DNA of 18,505 bases, taken from an uncultured Christensenellaceae bacterium (GTDB lineage Bacteria; Bacillota; Clostridia; Christensenellales; Aristaeellaceae). Made by a program: the position numbers and the translations under genes. Below, piece after piece: positions 1 to 6,543 of this stretch; position 1 is the first letter of the stretch; each line of letters opens with the position of its first letter. The notes beneath the pieces are model-generated. The model did no database searches, was not told the origin of the DNA, and saw nothing but the letters and a program-made list of their open reading frames with translations. The stretch lies in assembly GCA_905236495.1 (NCBI GenBank), contig CAJOPV010000042.1, positions 1-18,505 on the forward strand. Reading direction: 5' to 3'.

Positions 1-207
1 ATCATCCTCCTCCTCGTCCGGCTCGTCGTCGGTGATCAGCACGGCGCTGCGCACGGGCCGGGCAGGGGCAGGCGCCTCCGTTTCCATAGCGGCCCGGAGC
101 TTTTCAACAATGCCCTGCTTGTTCATGCCCGCGCCCAGCTTGACCCCCAGTTCTTTGGCCTTCTGGCGCAGCTCCAATACAGATAATTTTTCCAATTGTT
201 CGCTCAT
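1..207 (-). CDS. rho: Transcription termination factor Rho, N-terminal part (cut by window edge)
   Basis: Only the first 69 codons are present; the gene continues past position 1. The start is the ATG at 205-207, preceded by a perfect AAGGAGG five bases upstream. Residues 1-41 (MSEQLEKLSVLELRQKAKEL, then a G-rich turn and an IVEKLRAAM helix) fit the Rho_N helix-extended-loop-helix/SAP-like domain that opens Rho in many bacteria. It is followed by a Pro/Ala stretch and a very acidic tail (DDEPDEEEDD), as in the low-complexity insert between Rho_N and the RNA-binding domain in many Clostridia. Rho is a hexameric RNA helicase that ends untranslated transcripts. The helicase domain is not visible, so another protein carrying a Rho_N/SAP domain is possible, but start, order and linker all favour Rho. 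It has its own promoter and a long leader. Confidence 0.75.
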   Translation of the reverse strand, partial: MSEQLEKLSVLELRQKAKELGVKLGAGMNKQGIVEKLRAAMETEAPAPARPVRSAVLITDDEPDEEEDD

Positions 208-390
208 GCGTTCCTCCTTGGGATGAGATGGTAAAGGGTTTTTCCGCGTGCCGGGGCAAGGAAAAAGACTTGCCGGACAGCCCATCCCGTAAGCCTTTCA
301 TGCGTCATCAGGTATTTTTCCTTTTGTATCGGGGGACGCGCTGGCCTTGCCGGGCGGCAAAGCGCAAAGGCGGGGACAGGATCGGTGTGT
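208..390 (-). promoter_or_regulatory. Long rho 5' leader with repeated complementary elements
   Basis: From the predicted transcription start (about 390) to the rho ATG the leader is about 183 nt with no convincing gene. Read leftward it holds CTTTGCC (356-362), GGCAAGG (345-351), GGCAAG (269-274) and CTTGCC (255-260). Neighbouring elements can form two hairpins: 338-365 with an extra GCGC clamp, and 255-274 with an A/T-rich loop. Because the arms are nearly the same sequence, the first and last elements can also pair with the other partner, giving alternative folds. Rho is autoregulated through its leader in several bacteria, so a regulatory role is plausible; this is inference. No T-run follows either hairpin. 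Confidence 0.4.
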
Positions 391-396
391 GATGGT

Positions 397-425
397 ATTA
401 TAACAGATTATTTCAGGCATTTCAA
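397..425 (-). promoter_or_regulatory. Sigma-A promoter for rho
   Basis: On the minus strand TTGAAA (420-425) and TATAAT (397-402) are separated by exactly 17 bases, inside an AT-rich stretch that stands out from the GC-rich surroundings. It lies about 190 bases upstream of the rho start and downstream of the mnmE stop, so rho need not depend on readthrough from mnmE. Confidence 0.75.
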
Positions 426-666
426 CGTATTCGGGAAAATTCGATCTTTATTTCTTGTTCTTTTTTACTCATTTATCGATCATATGAAATAAAGCGATCG
501 CGGAGGGGGGTCAAGAGGAACGCCCCTTGACCGTAATCGTACCCACCGGCTTTGCCGGGCGGGGAGAATGCCGCTTGCAAAATTCATTCCTTGCAGTTTT
601 TCTGTCCGCGATGCGCAGCGCCGCAAGAAAGCCTGTGCGGCACGCGGGGGCACGCAGCGCCCGCGC
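426..666. other. Intergenic stretch between mnmE and the rho promoter
   Basis: No gene is supported here. Next to the rho promoter it is AT-rich (about 426-495), then GC-rich. It contains a 7-bp hairpin, GGTCAAG (509-515) and CTTGACC (526-532), and a short one at 546-558 (CCGGC, loop TTT, GCCGG). A further 6-bp stem lies at 620-641. None is followed by a clear T-run in the direction of mnmE, so an intrinsic terminator for the dnaE-mnmE transcript is not proven; Rho-dependent ending or readthrough into rho is possible. Confidence 0.4.
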
Positions 667-1995
667 TTACTTTCCCACGCAAAAACGAGAGAAGATTTCG
701 TCGATGAGCTTTTCATCCACCTGCTCCCCGGTGACCCGGCCCAGGCAGGCAAGGGCCTCCTGCAAGTGGATCACCGCAAGGTCCACCGGGTCCCCGTCCC
801 GGCAGGCGTCGGCGGCGGCGAGGAGGGAACGGGCGGCCTGGCGGGCCAGATCCATGTGCCGCTGCTGGGTGAGGGCGCTTTCCCCGGCCCCCGCCCCGAA
901 GGCAGCGATGCGCTTTTCCAGCAGCGGGATGCCTTCCCCTGTCACGGCGGAAACAACGGCGGGGGCCTCAAAGTCCTCAGGCCGCAGGATCATTTGCCGG
1001 TCGCACTGGTTCATAACGACGATCCGGGGGGCGTCCTGGGTATCCCGCAGCAGCGCTTCATCCTCCTCCGTCAAGGGCTGAGATGCGTTCAGCACGATCA
1101 GCGCCACGTCTGCCCCGGCGATGGCCCGGCGGGCGCGGCTGACCCCGATGCGCTCGATGGGGTCGCTGCCCTCCCGCAGACCGGCGGTATCCGAAAAATG
1201 CACCGTCAGCCCATCGATCATCACGTCGGCCCGGACGATATCCCGGGTGGTGCCGGGGATATCGGTGACGATGGCGGCCTCCTGCCGGGACAGGGCGTTG
1301 AGCAGGCTGGATTTGCCCACGTTGGGCCGCCCGCACAGCACCGCTTCCAGCCCCTGGGCGGCGATGCGGGCCCCCCGCTCGTCGCAGGCGGATTCCAGCT
1401 TTTCCGCCAGGGCCCGGGCGCCGCCCTCCAGATCGGCTGCCGCCTCCTCCCAGGTGATCTCCTCCGGGTAATCGATGGCTGCTGCCGCGCCGGAAAGCAG
1501 GGAAAGCAGCTCCTCCTGGGCGGCGCGGATAAAGCCGCTGACGCCCCCGTCCAATTGCCGCACCGCCGCCCGGGCGGCCCGGCGGCCCTGGGCGGAGATC
1601 AGGGCCATCACGGCCTCCGCCCGGCTCAGGTCCACCCGCCCGTTCAAAAAAGCCCGCTTGGTAAATTCTCCCGGCTCCGCCGCCCGGGCCCCCAGGGCGT
1701 ACAGGGCGGCAAGGGCTTCCCGGGCCGCCCAGGCCCCGCCGTGAAGGTGGATCTCCGCCACGTCCTCCCGGGTATAGCTCCGGGGTGCGCGGAACAGCAC
1801 CGCCATGCATTCATCCAGGGCCTGGCCCTGAAAGGCGATATGCCCGTAGTACATGCGGTGGCTTTCCCAGGGATGGGCGGGGGTGAACAGGGCGGATAAA
1901 AGCTCCTCGGCCTTGGGGCCGCTTACGCGCACGATGGCGATGCCCCCCTCTCCCGGGGCGGTGGCTAATGCGGCGATGGTATCCTTCGGTTCCAC
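667..1995 (-). CDS. mnmE: tRNA modification GTPase MnmE (TrmE)
   Basis: With MnmG, MnmE installs the (carboxymethyl)aminomethyl group on wobble uridine 34 of tRNAs reading NNA/NNG codons, using GTP and a folate-derived carbon. The 442 residues carry the N-terminal folate-binding domain (DTIAALATAPGEGGIAIVR, about 5-23), a helical domain, and an inserted G domain with GRPNVGKSS (222-230), TDIPGTTRD (244-252) and DTAG (269-272). The C-terminal FCVGK (438-442) holds the cysteine typical of the family. The G4 motif reads NQCD (329-332) instead of the usual NKxD. Start choice: GAGG at 2004-2007 sits 8 bases from the GTG at 1995 but only 2 bases from an in-frame TTG at 2001, so GTG is preferred. 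The histidine kinase gene ends 15 bases upstream, so the two are probably co-transcribed. Confidence 0.96.
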   Translation of the reverse strand: MEPKDTIAALATAPGEGGIAIVRVSGPKAEELLSALFTPAHPWESHRMYYGHIAFQGQALDECMAVLFRAPRSYTREDVAEIHLHGGAWAAREALAALYALGARAAEPGEFTKRAFLNGRVDLSRAEAVMALISAQGRRAARAAVRQLDGGVSGFIRAAQEELLSLLSGAAAAIDYPEEITWEEAAADLEGGARALAEKLESACDERGARIAAQGLEAVLCGRPNVGKSSLLNALSRQEAAIVTDIPGTTRDIVRADVMIDGLTVHFSDTAGLREGSDPIERIGVSRARRAIAGADVALIVLNASQPLTEEDEALLRDTQDAPRIVVMNQCDRQMILRPEDFEAPAVVSAVTGEGIPLLEKRIAAFGAGAGESALTQQRHMDLARQAARSLLAAADACRDGDPVDLAVIHLQEALACLGRVTGEQVDEKLIDEIFSRFCVGK

Positions 1996-2003
1996 GGGCA
2001 AAT

Positions 2004-2007
2004 CCTC
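2004..2007 (-). promoter_or_regulatory. Ribosome-binding site deciding the mnmE start
   Basis: GAGG lies just after the upstream stop codon (2011-2013). It is 8 bases before GTG (1993-1995) but only 2 bases before TTG (1999-2001). The spacing favours GTG, giving a protein that begins MEPKDTIAAL. Confidence 0.55.
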
Positions 2008-2010
2008 ATT

Positions 2011-2898
2011 TCAGTTTGAAACGGTTTCATCGGCTGCTTTCAGGGTCTTGGGCACAAAGCCGGAAAAGGCGGTGAATTCCTCCGTGCTTTTCACGGTCAG
2101 GTCGCCGCCTGCGGAGCGCAGGGTCTCCCGGGCGATATAGAGGCCCATGCCCCGGCCCTCGCCCTTGCCGGATACCCCGGCCTCGAAGATGGCGGCCCGG
2201 CTTTTTTCGGGGATCATGGGGCCGTTGTTGCCCACGGTGAAGGAATGGCTTTTCACATCCTCCCGAAGCTCGATGAGCAGCCGGGGGCCCTCCCGTCCCT
2301 CCAGCGCGTCTATGGCGTTATCGATCAGATTGGAAAGCACCCGGCACATTTCCCAGGCCGGCAGAGGCAACTGATCCCAGGCGGCATTGACGGATAATTC
2401 CACCTGGATGCCCTTGCCCTCCGCCTCGGCGACCTTGGCCCTGAGCAGGGCGTTTACCGGGGCGCAGGCCGTTTTCATGGTGCGGCTCACGGCCTGGATA
2501 TCCCCATACACCTGCTCGATGTAGCGGTTGGCCTCGTCATATTCCCGCATTTCCATCAGGCTATATACCACCTGCAGGTGGTTGAGGAAATCATGGCGCT
2601 GGGCCCGCAGGGCGGTGTTCAGATCCGTCATCTGGGTGACGGTCTCGTCCAGGCCCCGCAGCTTTTCGGTCATGCGGATGGCCTTCAGGGCTTCCCGGAT
2701 ATCCATCACCGCACCCCAGGATACCACCGCAGCCAGCGTCAAAACCAGGATATCCCCCAGGGGGCCCTGCAGGGTGCGGTTGAACTGGTCGTTGAGCACC
2801 AGCACCACCAGCGCCACGGCGGCGATGATCTCCATGGCGTTGATGACGACGACGTACAGGGCGGCCTTGCGCAGGTTCAATTGGGGCTGAAGCTTCAC
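2011..2898 (-). CDS. Membrane sensor histidine kinase, Spo0B-type dimerisation/GHKL ATPase
   Basis: The 295 residues show two membrane segments (about 12-36 and 47-66), a short cytoplasmic helix, then the phosphoacceptor motif RHDFLNHLQ with His at 102. This motif belongs to the Spo0B-like / CitA-DcuS-AgrC class of kinases. The ATPase domain follows, with an N-box (NLIDNAIDAL, 190-199) and a G-box (GKGEGRGMGLYIA, 244-256). There is almost no extracytoplasmic sensor domain, since only about 10 residues lie between the two membrane segments, so any signal is probably sensed within the membrane or by a partner. The start is GTG, whose bases overlap the dnaE stop (GTGA), with AAGGAGG seven bases upstream. 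No response regulator is nearby, so it is an orphan here. Its place between dnaE and mnmE is unusual. The ligand is unknown. Confidence 0.85.
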   Translation of the reverse strand: MKLQPQLNLRKAALYVVVINAMEIIAAVALVVLVLNDQFNRTLQGPLGDILVLTLAAVVSWGAVMDIREALKAIRMTEKLRGLDETVTQMTDLNTALRAQRHDFLNHLQVVYSLMEMREYDEANRYIEQVYGDIQAVSRTMKTACAPVNALLRAKVAEAEGKGIQVELSVNAAWDQLPLPAWEMCRVLSNLIDNAIDALEGREGPRLLIELREDVKSHSFTVGNNGPMIPEKSRAAIFEAGVSGKGEGRGMGLYIARETLRSAGGDLTVKSTEEFTAFSGFVPKTLKAADETVSN

Positions 2899-5800
2899 GG
2901 CTGCCCCTCCTTTCCGGGGACGTTTTTGAGGACCGTCTTCATGCTCTCCGGGCGCAGAAGCGAAGAGAGGGCCCCGATGGCGGTCTGCCCGTCATACACC
3001 CACAAATGCCGGGGACACAGAAGCGTGATATTCTCCTCCGGCAGATTCATATACACCGGCACCTCCCCCGGCAGGGCGGCGAGCACCTCCTGAACGGAAG
3101 CCATCTGAGCCCTTTGGATGCGCAGGTACAGCTTTTCCGGGGCGGCCTTTGCGATCTGGGCGTCGGAGAGGGCCTGGGCGGGGGGCCGGGCCCCGGCGGG
3201 GCGAGCGCCGGTCAGCGGCTCGATGCCATCCACCAGCAGCTTGGTATCCTCGTCCTCCCGGACGGAGAGCCTCCCCGTCACCAGCACCGCCTGATCGGCG
3301 GCGATGGAATGGCTGTAACGCTCGAACACCTTGGGGAACAGCAGGCATTCGATCTGCCCGGTCTGATCCTCCAGGGTCAGAAAGCCCATCATGGCTCCCT
3401 TCCGGGTGGCCTTGGCGTGGGTCTCCACGATGATGCCCCCCAGGGTCACTTTTTTGCCGTCCTCGCTGAGGCCCTGATCCTCCCGTTCGGCATACTCCTG
3501 GATCACGGCGGTGTTGACCTCCAGGTGCCTGAGGTATTCCGCGTATTCATCCAAAGGATGGGCGGAGCAATACACCCCCGTCATTTCCTTTTCCTGAGCC
3601 AGCAGCTCCTTTAAGGGGTATTCCGGCAGATCGGGAAAGGCTTCCGGCGCCGCCATGCTTTCCGCCGGCTGCCCGAAATCGAACAGGGACACCTGGCCTG
3701 TCACATTTTGCTTACGCTGGTTGGCCTGGGCGTCCATGGCGCTTTCATAAACGGCGATGCACTGCACCCGCCGGGCCCCCAGATCGTCAAAGCATCCCGC
3801 CTTGATGAGGCTTTCCACCGCCCGCTTGTTCATATCCTCCGAGGAGACCCGGCGGCAGAAATCGTAAATATCCCGGAAGGGGCCGTGGGCCTCCCGTTCC
3901 CGCACCACGGCCTCCACCGCCTTGTCGCCCACGTTCTTGACCCCGCCCATGCCAAAGCGGATGCCCGCCCGTCCGTCCGCCATAGTATCCACCGTGAAGG
4001 GACGGAAGGAGGAATTGATCCGGGGCGGCAGGATGGGGATGCCCTTCTGGCGGCAGTAATAGATATAGCCCGCGATCTTGGCGGCGTTGCCGGTGACGGA
4101 ATTCATCAGCGCCGCCATGAATTCGGCGGGGTAATGATATTTGAGGTAGCCCGTCTGCAGGGCCACCACGGCGTAGCAGGCGGCGTGGGGCTTATTGAAG
4201 GCATAGGAGGCAAAGGCGGTCATTTCGTCGAAGATGCCCTCCGCCACCGCCGGCTCGATGCCCCGGGACACCGCGCCGGGGATATGCTCCTGCTCGTTTC
4301 CATAGACGAAGTTTTGCCGCTCCTTCGCCATTACGTCCTTTTTCTTTTTCGCCATGGCCCGGCGCACCAGATCGCTGCGCCCGTAGGAATAGCCCGCCAG
4401 GTCCCGCACGATCTGCATGACCTGCTCCTGATACACCATGCAGCCGTAGGTCACATCCAGGATGGGGGCCAGCAGGGGGGTCTTGTACTGCACGGTTTCG
4501 GGCTGCTGCTTGCCCCGTATGTACCGGGGAATGGATTCCATGGGCCCGGGGCGGTACAGGGAAATGGCGGCGATGATATCCTCAAAGCTGCGGGGCCGCA
4601 TGTTGGTAAGGAAGGCGCGCATGCCCCCGCCTTCCAGCTGGAACACCCCGTCCGTATCCCCGGCGCAGATCATATCGAACACCCCCGGGTCGTCCATGGG
4701 GATATCCTCGGGCTTCAAACGGATGCCCCGCTTTTCCAGCATGTCCAGGGTATCCCGGATCACGGTGAGGGTGCGCAGGCCCAGGAAGTCCATTTTGAGC
4801 AGCCCCAGCTTTTCGATGATGCCCATGGGGTACTGGGTGGTGATGACGTCGTCGTTCTTTTGCAGGGGCACGTAATGGGTGGCGGGCTCCCGGGTGATGA
4901 GGACGCCGGCGGCGTGGGTGGAAGCGTGGCGGGGCATGCCCTCCAGGGTGGCCGCGGTATCGATCAGGCGGCGCACCCGGGGGTCGGTATCGTACATGCT
5001 TTTCAGATCACGGCTCTGGCTCATGGCTTTTTCCAGCGTCATATCCAGGGCCATGGGCACCGCCTTGGCGACCTGATCCACCTCCGCGTAGGGGTAGCCC
5101 AGCACCCGGCCCACGTCCCGGATCACGCCCCGGGCCGCCATGGTGCCGAAGGTGATGATCTGGCACACGTGATCGTGCCCGTACTTCCGGGCCACGTAGT
5201 CGATCACCTCCTGCCTGCGCTCGTAGCAGAAATCCACGTCGATATCCGGCATGGAGACCCGTTCCGGGTTCAGGAAGCGTTCAAAGAGCAATTGGTATTT
5301 GAGGGGATCCAGCATGGTGATGTTCAGGCAGTAGGCCACGATGCTGCCCGCGCCGCTGCCCCGTCCGGGGCCCACCATGATGCCGTGATCCTTGGCGTAC
5401 TTGATAAAATCCCACACGATGAGGAAGTAATCCACATACCCCATTCGGGTGATGACGTTAAGCTCGTATTCCAGCCGGTCCCGGGCCGCCTGATCGTCGG
5501 GGGCGTAGCGCCGGGAAAGCCCCTCCTCGCACAGCCTGCGCAGCATGCTTTCCGCCGTTTCGCCCGCCGGCACGTCGTAGCGGGGCAGATGCACGGTATG
5601 GAAATCAAAATCCACCCGGCACCGCTTGGCGATCTCCTCCGTGCGTTCAACGGCGTCCCCCAGATCGGGGAACAATTGCCGCATTTCTTCTTCGGATTTT
5701 ACGTACAGCTCCTGGGTATGCTGGCGCATCCGCTGGTCGTCCTCCAGGGTCTTTCCCGTCTGGATGCACATGAGCACTTCCTGGGCGTCGGCGTCCTCCC

Positions 5801-6425
5801 GCCTCAGGTAATGGCAGTCGTTGGTGGTGACGAGAGGAACCCCCGTTTTTTTGCTCATGTCGATGAGCCGGGGGATCACCGTCTTTTCCTCCGGCAGGCC
5901 ATGATCCATGACCTCGATATAAAAGTGATCCGGGCCGAACAGCTCCTGCATGTCCCGCACGTACTTTTCCGCGTCGTGATACCTTTCGTCCAGCAGCATC
6001 TTGGGCAGGTCGCCGGAAATGCAGGCGGACAGGCAGATCAGCCCCTCGCGGTGCTTTCGGATCAGGGCGTAATCCATCCGGGGCTTGTAATAAAACCCCC
6101 GGGTAAAGGCTTCGCTGACCAGATACATCAGGTTACGGTAGCCCGTCTCGTTTTCGCACAGCAAGATCAAATGGCTGTAATCCCGGGAAAGGGAGCGCTT
6201 GTCTTCCATATCCGGGCACACATAGACCTCGCACCCGATGACGGGGTGAATGCCTTCGTCCTTGCAGGCCTGGTAAAATTCCACCGCGCCGTAGAGCACC
6301 CCATGGTCCGTCACGGCGCAGCTGTCCATGCCCAGCTCCCGGACCCGCTTCACCAGTTTTTTGATGCGGCACGCGCCGTCCAGCAGGCTGTATTCCGTGT
6401 GCAGGTGCAGGTGCGCAAACGCCAT
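2895..6425 (-). CDS. dnaE: DNA polymerase III alpha subunit, DnaE type
   Basis: This is the C-family replicative polymerase, 1176 residues. It starts with a PHP domain (HLHLHTEYSLLDG, 5-17) that keeps the likely metal ligands H7, H9, D16, H41, E66, H85, C135, D203 and H205, so the domain may still bind metals and proofread. The polymerase core has GPGRGSGAGS (352-361), PDIDVDF (393-399, catalytic D396 and D398) and MDFLGLRTL (545-553, third catalytic D546). Tandem helix-hairpin-helix region about 800-880. QVSLFDF (911-917) is an excellent beta-clamp binding motif. An OB fold lies at about 992-1065. There is no inserted DnaQ-type exonuclease, which separates it from PolC. The start is the ATG at 6425, with AAGGAGG seven bases upstream; an in-frame extension of 11 codons lacks such a site. 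It is first gene of a dnaE-kinase-mnmE operon. In Firmicutes it usually works beside PolC, which is not in this window. Confidence 0.97.
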   Translation of the reverse strand: MAFAHLHLHTEYSLLDGACRIKKLVKRVRELGMDSCAVTDHGVLYGAVEFYQACKDEGIHPVIGCEVYVCPDMEDKRSLSRDYSHLILLCENETGYRNLMYLVSEAFTRGFYYKPRMDYALIRKHREGLICLSACISGDLPKMLLDERYHDAEKYVRDMQELFGPDHFYIEVMDHGLPEEKTVIPRLIDMSKKTGVPLVTTNDCHYLRREDADAQEVLMCIQTGKTLEDDQRMRQHTQELYVKSEEEMRQLFPDLGDAVERTEEIAKRCRVDFDFHTVHLPRYDVPAGETAESMLRRLCEEGLSRRYAPDDQAARDRLEYELNVITRMGYVDYFLIVWDFIKYAKDHGIMVGPGRGSGAGSIVAYCLNITMLDPLKYQLLFERFLNPERVSMPDIDVDFCYERRQEVIDYVARKYGHDHVCQIITFGTMAARGVIRDVGRVLGYPYAEVDQVAKAVPMALDMTLEKAMSQSRDLKSMYDTDPRVRRLIDTAATLEGMPRHASTHAAGVLITREPATHYVPLQKNDDVITTQYPMGIIEKLGLLKMDFLGLRTLTVIRDTLDMLEKRGIRLKPEDIPMDDPGVFDMICAGDTDGVFQLEGGGMRAFLTNMRPRSFEDIIAAISLYRPGPMESIPRYIRGKQQPETVQYKTPLLAPILDVTYGCMVYQEQVMQIVRDLAGYSYGRSDLVRRAMAKKKKDVMAKERQNFVYGNEQEHIPGAVSRGIEPAVAEGIFDEMTAFASYAFNKPHAACYAVVALQTGYLKYHYPAEFMAALMNSVTGNAAKIAGYIYYCRQKGIPILPPRINSSFRPFTVDTMADGRAGIRFGMGGVKNVGDKAVEAVVREREAHGPFRDIYDFCRRVSSEDMNKRAVESLIKAGCFDDLGARRVQCIAVYESAMDAQANQRKQNVTGQVSLFDFGQPAESMAAPEAFPDLPEYPLKELLAQEKEMTGVYCSAHPLDEYAEYLRHLEVNTAVIQEYAEREDQGLSEDGKKVTLGGIIVETHAKATRKGAMMGFLTLEDQTGQIECLLFPKVFERYSHSIAADQAVLVTGRLSVREDEDTKLLVDGIEPLTGARPAGARPPAQALSDAQIAKAAPEKLYLRIQRAQMASVQEVLAALPGEVPVYMNLPEENITLLCPRHLWVYDGQTAIGALSSLLRPESMKTVLKNVPGKEGQP

Positions 6426-6462
6426 GGGGCTCCCTCCTTCCTCGGCCTCTTTCACCAATTAA

Positions 6463-6491
6463 ATTATATCAAAATCCTTCCCGGATGTAAA
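6463..6491 (-). promoter_or_regulatory. Sigma-A promoter for the dnaE operon
   Basis: TTTACA (6486-6491) and TATAAT (6463-6468) are spaced by 17 bases on the minus strand, giving a leader of about 30 nt before the dnaE start. The -35 hexamer lies directly in the weak T-tract of the terminator from the preceding gene. Confidence 0.8.
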
Positions 6492-6521
6492 GAGAACGCA
6501 GAGGCGGCGGCCCCTGCGCTC
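6486..6521 (-). terminator. Intrinsic terminator of the large secreted-protein gene
   Basis: Read leftward, GAGCGCAGGGGC (6510-6521) pairs over 12 positions, two of them G-U, with GCCTCTGCGTTC (6494-6505) around a 4-base loop. The stem is followed by TCTTTACA. It lies 23 bases after the stop of the 884-residue protein. Its tail overlaps the -35 box of the dnaE promoter. Confidence 0.65.
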
Positions 6522-6543
6522 CCTTTGCGATGGATATACTTTT

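Noticed and set aside
205..285. An in-frame ATG 26 codons upstream of the rho start
   Set aside because: It has no ribosome site, and the strong AAGGAGG is directly before the ATG at 205-207, whose product begins like Rho_N domains.
509..532. Hairpin GGTCAAG/CTTGACC as a terminator for mnmE
   Set aside because: The stem is only 7 bp, lies about 135 bases past the stop and is followed by a C-run, not a T-run, in the leftward direction. Kept only as a described hairpin.
568..1899. A 443-codon plus-strand frame opposite mnmE
   Set aside because: It mirrors the mnmE reading frame and contains no recognisable domain; Gly/Pro/His-rich composition is typical of antisense GC-rich sequence.
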